Source: Balneolaceae bacterium
GTDB lineage: Bacteria; Bacteroidota; Rhodothermia; Balneolales; Balneolaceae
Direction: 5' to 3'
NCBI GenBank assembly: GCA_007131725.1
Contig: SLPZ01000234.1
Span: forward strand, 1-42,726
Length of the DNA: 42,726 bases
Positions 8,920 through 18,045 of the stretch are shown here, piece after piece. Numbering within the stretch: the first letter of the stretch is position 1; the number at the start of each line of letters is the position of its first letter. The notes under the pieces are model-generated. The model was given only the letters and a program-made list of their open reading frames with translations. It was not told where the DNA came from and made no database searches. The position numbers and the translations under genes were made by a program.

Positions 8920-9624
8920 ATGAGTAAAAGCAAAAAAACCATTGGCGTACTTGGTGGTATGGGGCCGGAGGCGTCATCAGCGCTATACCAAAAAATCATT
9001 GCTTATGCACAAAGCAATCATGGCGCAGTGCAGGATAATGATTACCCGCCTGTCTTTATTTACAGTTTGCCACTTCAGGGATTTGATGAAACCGGAATCA
9101 GGGATAAGGATATGGTGGTGAGCCAACTGGTTGAAGGAGTGAAAAAGCTGGAGCTTGCAGGAAGTGACCTCGTGATTATCGCCTGTAATACCGTTCATTT
9201 CTTTTATGATGAGATGCAGAACGTAACGAACATACCAATTTTCAACATCATTGAAGAAACGGCGCAGCGTGTATATCATGATGACATCCGGAAAGTGGGT
9301 CTATTAGCTTCTGAAAGCACCTGTAAACTGGGCCTATACCAGGACAAAATGAAACCATCGGGTATTGATGTGATTTTGCCGGATCAAAATCAGCAGGATA
9401 AATTGAACAACGTAATTGAACACGTGATGGGCGGTAAACAGAGTAATGCAGACCTTGAAACCTTACAGGAAATTGCCCGCAGCTACACAAACCAGGGAGC
9501 TGAAGCGGTGGTAATGGGCTGTACCGAACTGCCGCTTGTGATGAACCAGTCCCAAACAGACATCAGGCTGTATAACACTATTGAAATTATAGTTCAAAGC
9601 GCCGTTGATTATTCTCTGCTGTGA
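8920..9624 (+). CDS. Aspartate/glutamate racemase family protein
   Basis: IGVLGGMGPEASSALYQKI, IACNTVHFFYDEM, VMGCTELPLV. Confidence 0.9.
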   Translation: MSKSKKTIGVLGGMGPEASSALYQKIIAYAQSNHGAVQDNDYPPVFIYSLPLQGFDETGIRDKDMVVSQLVEGVKKLELAGSDLVIIACNTVHFFYDEMQNVTNIPIFNIIEETAQRVYHDDIRKVGLLASESTCKLGLYQDKMKPSGIDVILPDQNQQDKLNNVIEHVMGGKQSNADLETLQEIARSYTNQGAEAVVMGCTELPLVMNQSQTDIRLYNTIEIIVQSAVDYSLL

Positions 9625-9797
9625 TATGTAAATACTCACGCATTATTTTTTATGTACAGTAAGAAGCAATCTGATCAACAAATAATACCGATTCAAACCA
9701 AAATGCTGAGAAAACATGAAATCATCTCGACGTGATTTCTCAGGATGATTTTTCCTGAACGAATGCTTAATCTGGGAGAAATATATATTTTTCAAAT

Positions 9798-10646
9798 ATG
9801 TCAAAAATAAGCGTAACTAAATATTCGGGTGAAAAGGAAGTTTATGATGAAGATAAATTGAGACGATCTCTGAGTCGTGCCGGGGGCGAAAAGAAAATTA
9901 TTGATAAAATTGCCAATGATGTACGTGATGAACTTTATGATGGTATCTCAACAAAAAAAATTTATGAAGAGGCCTACAGGCAGCTTAAAAAATTCTCCAG
10001 TCGAAGCGGTGGTCGGTATAAACTAAAAAATTCCCTGATGGAATTAGGACCATCCGGATATCCGTTTGAAAAATTTGTTGCTGAACTGCTCAATCAAATC
10101 GGCTATCAAGCTCAGACAGGAATAACTGCACAGGGGCGTTGCGCATCACACGAAATTGATATCGTTGCTGAAAAAGAGAATGCAGTTTATTTGATTGAGT
10201 GTAAATTTCACAACAGTAAGGGTAAAAAAAGCGACGTCAAAGTGCCGCTTTACATCCAGTCGAGGTTTCAGGATGTGGAGCAAAAATGGAGGACGTTGCC
10301 GGAGTATAAAAACAAAGAACATCACGGCTGGGTAGTTACAAACACAAGGTTCACTTCTGAGGCATTAAAGTATGGCACATGTTCTGGGCTCAAAATGATG
10401 AGTTGGGATTATCCAGAAGGAGACAGCCTGCGAGATTTGATTGACCAGGCAGGTTTGCATCCGGTTACGAGTATTCCGTCTCTATCCAAAAAAGATAAAA
10501 GACGTCTTCTCGAAATGGATATAGTTCTTTGCAAACACGTGCAGGAAAATATAGACATAATGCAAAATTCAGGAATTCCTTCTGATAAAATCAAACGTAT
10601 CCTAAAAGAGGCGTCAGCTATTTGTAATTCAAACCGAGACCATTGA
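9798..10646 (+). CDS. ATP-cone domain fused to PD-(D/E)xK (Mrr-like) restriction endonuclease domain
   Basis: N-terminal ISVTKYSGEKEVYDEDKLRRSLSRAG ATP-cone-like; FEKFVAELLNQIGY...HEIDIVAEKENAVYLIECKFHN matches the D..ExK nuclease core. Confidence 0.82.
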   Translation: MSKISVTKYSGEKEVYDEDKLRRSLSRAGGEKKIIDKIANDVRDELYDGISTKKIYEEAYRQLKKFSSRSGGRYKLKNSLMELGPSGYPFEKFVAELLNQIGYQAQTGITAQGRCASHEIDIVAEKENAVYLIECKFHNSKGKKSDVKVPLYIQSRFQDVEQKWRTLPEYKNKEHHGWVVTNTRFTSEALKYGTCSGLKMMSWDYPEGDSLRDLIDQAGLHPVTSIPSLSKKDKRRLLEMDIVLCKHVQENIDIMQNSGIPSDKIKRILKEASAICNSNRDH

Positions 10647-10666
10647 AAATTTTTCAATTTTTTTTG
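10642..10666 (+). terminator. A/T-stem hairpin followed by T-run, intrinsic-terminator-like
   Basis: ATTGAAAA-t-TTTTCAAT-TTTTTTTG overlapping/just past the nuclease stop. Confidence 0.5.
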
Positions 10667-10710
10667 TAAGGAATTCTCTTTTTTCGGTTCATACAGTAAA
10701 AAGGATAACT

Positions 10711-10944
10711 ATGCATAGCATACATCAACAAATAGATAAATATATAAAAGGCCGTCTCACAGAAGAAGAGATTGATCATCTTTGGATGAATGTATTAAGT
10801 GAGCAAGTCTGGTACGATTATTTTGTTACCGAACTTACAGCGCACAGTATTTATCTCTCCACAAAAAAAGAGGATGATAGTCAGTTTAATCGCCATTTGT
10901 GGAATCTTGTTGAAAATAATCCTGAACCGAAAATGGCTGATTAA
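10711..10944 (+). CDS. Small protein of unknown function, possibly an N-terminal fragment of a larger protein
   Basis: MHSIHQQIDKYIKGRLTEEEIDHLWMNVLSEQVWYDYFVTELTAHSIY; coherent acidic helical sequence; no long coding continuation. Confidence 0.55.
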   Translation: MHSIHQQIDKYIKGRLTEEEIDHLWMNVLSEQVWYDYFVTELTAHSIYLSTKKEDDSQFNRHLWNLVENNPEPKMAD

Positions 10945-11275
10945 TAGCCCGGATTCTTCAACTGTATTGATCCTTCTTCAATCCAGATGCGATATTTTGC
11001 ACACTGATATTCATTTATCAGATTTGTGTTCATACAAGCCAAATGGGGGAGGCACAAAAGTTGCAAGAAAGGCGGATAATTCGAAAGAGCAGAACAGGCT
11101 GGTTAAGCCAGTAAAAAGCCAATCTGAAGCAAGACTTAAAAAAGACCATTTACCTTAGGATATGACTTTCACTTCGTTCCTGTTTTGCAAAAGGCATATC
11201 CAAGGCATTGGTAAATACATACGCGTTAAATCCACACGTCTAAAACGATCTCGCGTAGTTTAAGATATATGATGA

Positions 11276-12619
11276 TTAATGCGGCTCGGAAACACCCGGT
11301 ACAGGCACGGGATAAAACCCATATTCATCAGGCAGTACAGGTGGTTCGGTATCTTCGGTTACATCATATGGCATCAATTGTGCATCGGAGTTGATGGCAT
11401 CATCCCAGTTAATCATCTGGCCTGAATAGGATGCCATACGCCCCATAATAGCTGTCATGGTTGTTTTTGCTCCGTAATCCGTATCGTCGATGTAGTCACC
11501 GCTGCGGATGGCTGCAAAAAGTTCATCGTGCTCTTGCTGATAGGGGTTCGGATCATCCCGGCCATCGTGGTCGTACAGAGTATTTCCGTCCCGGTCTGTG
11601 ATGAGGGCGTTGTGGTTATAGCCGGCATATACTATGGAGCCGTTTGCACCTTTAATGGTTTCTCCCACCCGCGACCATGTATCACGCTGGTGCCTGCACT
11701 GGGCATGAAGCACAACACCGCTCGGATATGTGTATTCGATAAAGTTGTGATCAAAAATTTGTCCGTATTCTTTACCGGTTCGAACTTCCCGGCCGCCCAT
11801 TCCCTGGGCTGTTTCTGGATATTCGCCGGTAAACCAGTTCACAATGTCGATGTTATGGATGTTTTGTTCGAGAATCTGGTCTCCTGCAAGCCAGGTAAAG
11901 TAGAACCAGTTATGAATCTGGTACTCCAGTTCTGACATTCCGGGTTCTCTGTGGCGCACCCAAACACCGGCTTCATTCCAGTAAGCCTGCGCTGATATGA
12001 TATCTCCAATCATACCTTCATCAGCAATTCGTTTATAACCTGCCCTGTAATTGTTTTGATATCGCCGCTGAAGTCCAAGTACCACATTCAGTTTCTTTCT
12101 GCGGGCTTCCTCGGCTGCTTTCATAAAACGGCGGATTCCCGGAGCATCGGTTGCAACCGGCTTTTCGCAGAACATGTGTTTTCCGTGTTTTACGCACTCC
12201 TCGAAGTGTGCGGGTCGGAACCCGGGAGGTGCTGTCAAAATGACCACATCGGCCAGTGGTATCGCTTTTTTATAGGCATCTAAGCCAACAAATTTGTGCT
12301 CTTCGGGCACATCGAGCCGGCCGGTTTCCAGGTGGCGCTGAGCCAGTGCATCGTAACAGCCATCCAATCTGTCTCTGAACATGTCGGCGAGGGCAACAAT
12401 TTTGACACCGGGATCGGCATTCAGTGCCTGGTTGGCGGCGCCGGTTCCCCGTCCGCCGCATCCTACTACAGCGACTTTCAAAGTGTCATTACCGGCAGCA
12501 AATGCACTGGCACTGATTGGCAGAGAGCCAAGCAGCAAACCACCGCCGGCAGCCATGGAGGTTTTTTTCATAAAATCTCTTCGGGACAATAATTTTGTCA
12601 GATCTTTTTCCTTACTCAT
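11276..12619 (-). CDS. Gfo/Idh/MocA-family oxidoreductase with Tat-like N-terminal signal
   Basis: SRRDFMKKTSMAAGGGLLLG signal; VAVVGCGGRGTGAANQAL Rossmann; HMFCEKPVATD motif. Confidence 0.92.
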   Translation of the reverse strand: MSKEKDLTKLLSRRDFMKKTSMAAGGGLLLGSLPISASAFAAGNDTLKVAVVGCGGRGTGAANQALNADPGVKIVALADMFRDRLDGCYDALAQRHLETGRLDVPEEHKFVGLDAYKKAIPLADVVILTAPPGFRPAHFEECVKHGKHMFCEKPVATDAPGIRRFMKAAEEARRKKLNVVLGLQRRYQNNYRAGYKRIADEGMIGDIISAQAYWNEAGVWVRHREPGMSELEYQIHNWFYFTWLAGDQILEQNIHNIDIVNWFTGEYPETAQGMGGREVRTGKEYGQIFDHNFIEYTYPSGVVLHAQCRHQRDTWSRVGETIKGANGSIVYAGYNHNALITDRDGNTLYDHDGRDDPNPYQQEHDELFAAIRSGDYIDDTDYGAKTTMTAIMGRMASYSGQMINWDDAINSDAQLMPYDVTEDTEPPVLPDEYGFYPVPVPGVSEPH

Positions 12620-12667
12620 AATTTGTAGTATACCTGTTTTATTTGATAAGTGTAGTTGAGGGGGGTA

Positions 12668-13822
12668 TTAGTAGTAGTCCTGAATGGCTTCAATCCAGTA
12701 TTTTTCCATTTCTTCAACTGTTTCGGGCTGATCTTTTGGTTTTACAACTCTGAAGCCTACAAAATAGGCATTTGTGTGCCACCACAAACTTTTTGGGAGC
12801 TGCGGGTCGTCTCGTTTCCACATAGGGCTGGAGCCACGGCGCTGCAGGCAGCTTGCCATATCTGGATTATCCATCCAGGAGCCGCCTCTTACCGCTCGGG
12901 GATAGAGTTCGTCGGGAACAAAGATGGGATTTACTGCAGGTTCATCATCAAGCTGTGCAAAATAGTCCTCATGAAACTGGTCCATGGTATATTCAGCAGC
13001 ATTGCCAAGCATGTTGTAGATGCCAAAGGCGTTGGGCTCTTTTGTGGCTACACGGTTATAGCTTCTGTTGCTGTTGCCCCTGTGCCAGGCATAATCATCC
13101 AGTTCATCTTCGCTCGGAGGCTGATATGTTTCAAGCTGGCCGGCACGGCAGGCATACTCCCATTCGGCTTCGGTTGGCAGCCGGTAAAAATCTCCGGTTT
13201 TAACTGTAAGCCATTTTGTAAACATTACGGCGGCGTAATGGGTCATGTTTACGGCCGGGAAGCCATCGGTTCCCATTCCGCCTGTCATATCACCGTAAGG
13301 AGGGGATGGAGTTGAAATAACGTCTGCAGGAATTTCAGCATCACGCAGCATCTCAATTACTTCATCTGTAAGTGTGGCTGATGCCACGGCGTCTGCTTCA
13401 ATGTCCACATCGTACAGCACCATGTAAAGTTCCCGCCGCAGATCTTCGATAGATGCATTGGCAAATTGGTTGAACAGATTCCACGTAGTTTCGTGTTTAG
13501 CCATCCAAAAAGAATCCACTTTTACTTCGTGCTGAGTATCGTCATTAAAAGGGCCCATCATAAAGGAACCACCGGGTACAGCAACCATATCGAGAGTTAC
13601 ATCGGTATCGGGAATTTCCTGGATAAAGTTGGCAAAATCCGGATCTTCATCAAAGATCGCCAAAGCACGTTCGCTTTCAGCAGGTTCTTGTTCCGGTTCT
13701 TCAACAACTGCGCCGCTGCCGGTACATCCTGCAATAGTAATAAGAGAAATGAGTATTAGTGGAATGGTATAAATCAAATACTCTTTAAGTTTAGATTGAA
13801 TAGTATTGATTTTTACTTGCAT
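12668..13822 (-). CDS. SUMF1/FGE-sulfatase domain lipoprotein (GldJ/GldK-like)
   Basis: LISLITIAGCTGSG lipobox; VPGGSFMMGPF, YRLPTEAEWEYACRAG, RAVRGGSWMD motifs. Confidence 0.88.
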   Translation of the reverse strand: MQVKINTIQSKLKEYLIYTIPLILISLITIAGCTGSGAVVEEPEQEPAESERALAIFDEDPDFANFIQEIPDTDVTLDMVAVPGGSFMMGPFNDDTQHEVKVDSFWMAKHETTWNLFNQFANASIEDLRRELYMVLYDVDIEADAVASATLTDEVIEMLRDAEIPADVISTPSPPYGDMTGGMGTDGFPAVNMTHYAAVMFTKWLTVKTGDFYRLPTEAEWEYACRAGQLETYQPPSEDELDDYAWHRGNSNRSYNRVATKEPNAFGIYNMLGNAAEYTMDQFHEDYFAQLDDEPAVNPIFVPDELYPRAVRGGSWMDNPDMASCLQRRGSSPMWKRDDPQLPKSLWWHTNAYFVGFRVVKPKDQPETVEEMEKYWIEAIQDYY

Positions 13823-14030
13823 AATATAACCTTCATTTAAATGTTTAAATCAGTAATCAAATCAATTGAGTTTTCAACAGAATTTTACAGTTACAGCTTT
13901 TTAAAATAGCATAGAAACGGCACAATTAAATCAGGTTTTCCCTGAGATTTGGCAATTATCTGTATTATAGCATTTATAGCTAAATATGAACGTGTGAGGA
14001 TATCAAAAAATTTTGACTAAACTTCGATAT

Positions 14031-15986
14031 TTAGGTGATAGATGATTGGATAGACGGCATTTTCCCTTCGACTTCAAACCGGTTCAAATTTCTCTCTTTT
14101 TTCCTGAATGTAAGTGAAAAGGTGGTTCCCTTACTTTTTGAAATATATTGGAAAGTGCCTTCGAGCTGACGGCAGAAAATATGAATCAGATCCATTCCGA
14201 GAGAGCTTGTGGTTCCTTTCTGAAAATCTTCCGGTAAATTGTGGCCATTATCTGTTATTTCCAAAATCACACTTTCCTGATTTAGTTTTGTGCAAACTTC
14301 TATTTTACCTTTTTTCAATCCGGAAAAAGCATGTTTAATGATATTGGTGACTACCTCGTTTACAATCAGAGAACAGTAGATAGCCTGGTTAACATCGAGC
14401 TCAATATCACTGCACTTCTTCACAATCGAAATGTCTGTTTCTGTTTGAAGTGTGTCCGAAATTTTTTTGATCAGCTCGAGGATGTTATCAGTAAATTTTA
14501 TTAATGAAAGGTCTTCCGATTCGTACAGATGTTCGTGTATGTTGGCAATGGCTTTTATTCGATTGGTGCTGTCGAGCAGTTTATTGCGCAGATCGGATTC
14601 ATCAGTTTTATCTGCCTGAATTATCATCATGGCCGAAATCATAGCCAGGTTGTTCTTTACCCGGTGATGAATTTCTGCAAGCATAATCTCTTTTTCGTGA
14701 AGAGATGCCCGCAGGTTGCTTTCCATCTTTTTAAAGTTGGTAATATCGTCATGTATCGCGATAAAGCCGATAATTTCACCATTATCATTAATGATGGGAT
14801 TGCTGGAAAAATGGATATTTAATAGCCGTCCGTCTTTTGTTTTATTAATCATTTCTCCGCGAACCACCTCTCCTGCAAGAATGGTTTCCCAGAATTCTTT
14901 GTAGAAAGTTGCAGGCTGTTCTCCCGATTTTAAAATCCTTGGATTTTTGCCCTTTACTTCTTCGGCCCGGAATCCGTACAGTTCTTCAAATGCCGGGTTC
15001 ACATAATTGATGCTGCCATCCGTATCAGTTATAAAAATTGCATTTGGAGACCGGTCTATGCCCAGCCGGAATTTGGTCAGGTTTTTTATTGCCTCCATCC
15101 GGGCGGTAATATCGTGAACCACAGAATAGAGGTATTTTTTCCGTTCAATGGAAATGATGCTGCTATGCACCTCCACATCTCTCAAAGACCCGCTGGCAAG
15201 GCGATGCTGAAAATGAAACACGTTCTGTTTACCGGATTTGGCTTTTTCCATCTCTTTCTGCACTACATCATCAGGCAGCGTATTAATTTCTTTGATGTTT
15301 TTTTTCCGAAACTCATCAAGAGGCCAGCCATAATATCTTTCGGCAGCTTTATTCACATCAATTATGGTACCATCAGACGGGTCAATAACCATCATCACTG
15401 AATAATTGTCTCTGAAAACACGCCTGTATCGCAGTTCACTCTCTTTCAGCGCTTGCTCATTATTAAACTGGTTGGTAATATCTTCAACAATGCCAATGCC
15501 ACCCAAAACCTGTTTTTTGCTGCCCACCACCGGAGAGAAAATGGCTCTTACCCTGGCAGTGTTTTGTCCTGTTACAGGTTTGTATTCTCCATTGTATGAT
15601 GCCGTTTTACCATCTAAAACACGCTGTATGGCTTTAACCACCTTTTTATTGGGCAGTATTTTCATGTCCAGCCCGATCAGTCTATTCTGAGTAGATCCCA
15701 GGATATTCACGAAATTTTTATTGCAGGCGGTTATCACTCCCTCTTCGTTAAACTGAAGAATTCCAACCGGTGTATGCTCGAAAAGCAGCTTGAATTTTTT
15801 CTCGGTTTCTGAAATGCTGAGTCCGGAATGATTCCGGGAGGAATTTTGAATCAAATTTTCCAAATCATCAATTTCCTTCAAAAATTCATTCCGCTCATCA
15901 TTTGATGATATTGAGCCGGCTGATATCTTTGTTCTCAGAACATTCAGCTTGTCAGTAATTGATGAAGTATCATCATTCTGTTTCAT
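14031..15986 (-). CDS. Multi-PAS sensor histidine kinase, HisKA_2 type
   Basis: Several PAS repeats; EIMLAEIHHRVKNNLAMISAMM; C-terminal HATPase region. Confidence 0.9.
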   Translation of the reverse strand: MKQNDDTSSITDKLNVLRTKISAGSISSNDERNEFLKEIDDLENLIQNSSRNHSGLSISETEKKFKLLFEHTPVGILQFNEEGVITACNKNFVNILGSTQNRLIGLDMKILPNKKVVKAIQRVLDGKTASYNGEYKPVTGQNTARVRAIFSPVVGSKKQVLGGIGIVEDITNQFNNEQALKESELRYRRVFRDNYSVMMVIDPSDGTIIDVNKAAERYYGWPLDEFRKKNIKEINTLPDDVVQKEMEKAKSGKQNVFHFQHRLASGSLRDVEVHSSIISIERKKYLYSVVHDITARMEAIKNLTKFRLGIDRSPNAIFITDTDGSINYVNPAFEELYGFRAEEVKGKNPRILKSGEQPATFYKEFWETILAGEVVRGEMINKTKDGRLLNIHFSSNPIINDNGEIIGFIAIHDDITNFKKMESNLRASLHEKEIMLAEIHHRVKNNLAMISAMMIIQADKTDESDLRNKLLDSTNRIKAIANIHEHLYESEDLSLIKFTDNILELIKKISDTLQTETDISIVKKCSDIELDVNQAIYCSLIVNEVVTNIIKHAFSGLKKGKIEVCTKLNQESVILEITDNGHNLPEDFQKGTTSSLGMDLIHIFCRQLEGTFQYISKSKGTTFSLTFRKKERNLNRFEVEGKMPSIQSSIT

Positions 15987-16253
15987 GGCCAGTTTGCGTA
16001 GTTAATATGTAAAGAGGCTTTGCAAATCCTCTTATCAGGAGTGGGACAATATCAGCATCATAAGTAAATACAACTCACAGCGCATCAAAAATATAATATT
16101 TATAATAAAAACCTATACTTTTCTATGAAATGCATCATAAATTTGTTGAGATACTTCTCTTAACTTTGAGGTATCAGGATGAACATTTTAAGAAATTGCA
16201 TTTCAGTAAGCTGCAACCAGGTTTGAGATTTATAAAAATTCAGTGATAAAAAA

Positions 16254-16877
16254 ATGGACGGTCTAAACAAAATCAAAGAGTTTAAAGCATCGGATGATGT
16301 GATCGCAGATTTGAAAAAAGTAGGCGTTATAAAAAAGCTTGATGAGGGAGACACACTCATTCAGGAACACAGCTTTATCCGCAGCATCCCCATTATTCTG
16401 AAAGGGAGCATCCGTGTTTATCAAACCGACGATGATTACCGCGAAATGCTTCTCTATTATCTGAAAGAGGGAGATACCTGCATTATGTCGTTCATGGCGG
16501 GGTTGTACAACGTAACCAGCAAATTAAAAGCCGTGGCACACAAGGAGAGCGAAGTGCTGATGGTGCCGGTTGAAAAAGCCGGGGTTCTGATGAAAAACCA
16601 TCCGCAGTGGACAGAATACGTTTTCCGTGTTTATCATCAGCGGTTTGAAGAACTTCTTGAAGTTGTGAATGCCGTTGCTTTTAAGAAAATGGACGAACGG
16701 CTGCTCGAATTCATCAAAAAACGGATTGAGGTATCCGGGGATAAAACCATTCAGATTACACACGAAGAACTTGCCAATGAGCTGGGAACCGCCCGTGTGG
16801 TGGTGTCGCGGCTGCTAAAACAGATGGAGAGTGAGGGACTGGTGGAGCTTGGCAGAAACCGAATTACCCTTCTGTAA
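16254..16877 (+). CDS. Crp/Fnr-family transcriptional regulator
   Basis: cNMP-binding-like N-terminal domain; C-terminal HTH ITHEELANELGTARVVVSRLLKQMESEGLV. Confidence 0.92.
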   Translation: MDGLNKIKEFKASDDVIADLKKVGVIKKLDEGDTLIQEHSFIRSIPIILKGSIRVYQTDDDYREMLLYYLKEGDTCIMSFMAGLYNVTSKLKAVAHKESEVLMVPVEKAGVLMKNHPQWTEYVFRVYHQRFEELLEVVNAVAFKKMDERLLEFIKKRIEVSGDKTIQITHEELANELGTARVVVSRLLKQMESEGLVELGRNRITLL

Positions 16878-16961
16878 CAAATGTAACTGAGTTTAAAAAA
16901 ACTTGTCTTTACATTTATTTCAGAACAATAATGATGACTAATTTTAACTCAGAATATCTAC

Positions 16962-17219
16962 ATGTTTGCATCGATTAAACAACAACTTTTAAACAACTGG
17001 CACCCCATGCGGTGGGTTGCACTCGTTTTTGGTCTTTTATTAGGATTTAACTGGCTGGCAAATAGTGCACCTATTTCGGGGTTTTTGTCACTTTTTTTCC
17101 TGTTCCAGGCTGTAACCAATACCGGCTGCCTGGCAGGACAGTGTACCCCGGATATGCCAAAATCTAATCCAGAAAAAAGCAACATAGAGGATATTGAATT
17201 CGAAGAAATCAAAAATTGA
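16962..17219 (+). CDS. DUF2892/YgaP-like small membrane protein
   Basis: MRWVALVFGLLLGFNWL..APISGFLSLFFLFQAVTNTGCLAGQC. Confidence 0.75.
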   Translation: MFASIKQQLLNNWHPMRWVALVFGLLLGFNWLANSAPISGFLSLFFLFQAVTNTGCLAGQCTPDMPKSNPEKSNIEDIEFEEIKN

Positions 17220-17225
17220 AAAACC

Positions 17226-17558
17226 ATGAGTACAGATATAAAACAAAAAACATTTTCCGAAGTCATTAAAGGTGATACACCCGTATTGGTCGATTTTTAT
17301 GCCGACTGGTGTGGCCCCTGCAAAATGATGGCCCCGATTCTACAGGAGCTGAAAAACCGGATGGGCGATTCCATTCACATCGTAAAAATCGACACTGAAA
17401 AAAATCCCGATGTAGCTATTCACTACCAGGTGCGGGGCATCCCCACGCTGATACTGTTTAACAGAGGCGATATTTTATGGCAGCAGGCCGGTGTAATGCA
17501 GGCGGCACAACTCGAAACCATCATAAATCAAAAACTGGCCGAACATGCAGAAGTCTGA
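17226..17558 (+). CDS. trxA: Thioredoxin
   Basis: PVLVDFYADWCGPCKMMAPIL active site. Confidence 0.95.
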   Translation: MSTDIKQKTFSEVIKGDTPVLVDFYADWCGPCKMMAPILQELKNRMGDSIHIVKIDTEKNPDVAIHYQVRGIPTLILFNRGDILWQQAGVMQAAQLETIINQKLAEHAEV

Positions 17559-17997
17559 AGAGCATATTTATGACGTAACCATTGACTGGAAAGAGGACAA
17601 AACCGGGGTGATGAGCTCCGGCAAACTGCAACAGGAAGTTGAAGTTGCCACACCGCCGGAATTCCCGGGAGGCGTTGAGGGTATCTGGTCGCCCGAGCAC
17701 CTCTTCACGGCATCTGTGGGCAGTTGTTTGATGACATCATTCACGGCCATTGCCGAATACTCGAAATTTGAATTCGAAAGCCTGAAAGTGAAAACTTACG
17801 GCACCATGAGCCGGGAAGACGGCAAATTTGTGATGAGTAAAATAACCCTGAAGCCGGTGCTCACTATCAGCGATAAGAAGTACGAAAAGAAAGCTCACAG
17901 ACTGCTCGAAAAAGCTGAAAATATCTGCCTGATCTCACGGTCCATCAAATCGGAAATTGTTTTTGAATCGGAAGTGAACGTTTTGGTATCTGATTGA
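17545..17997 (+). CDS. OsmC/Ohr-family peroxiredoxin-like protein
   Basis: LFTASVGSCLMTSFTAIAEYS and ENICLISRSIKSEI; start overlaps the thioredoxin stop. Confidence 0.88.
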   Translation: MQKSEEHIYDVTIDWKEDKTGVMSSGKLQQEVEVATPPEFPGGVEGIWSPEHLFTASVGSCLMTSFTAIAEYSKFEFESLKVKTYGTMSREDGKFVMSKITLKPVLTISDKKYEKKAHRLLEKAENICLISRSIKSEIVFESEVNVLVSD

Positions 17998-18045
17998 GAG
18001 TCCCGTAATTGTTAACTTCTTTTCAAAAAATCGATAGAAACAATT

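Noticed and set aside
12656-13315. 219-aa plus-strand ORF opposite the SUMF1 lipoprotein gene
   Set aside because: Fully antisense to a clear CDS, Cys/His-rich shadow translation; typical antisense open frame.
12668-13822. Sulfatase-activating formylglycine-generating enzyme
   Set aside because: No sulfatase is nearby and the lipoprotein signal plus sequence style fit Gld-type SUMF1 lipoproteins better.
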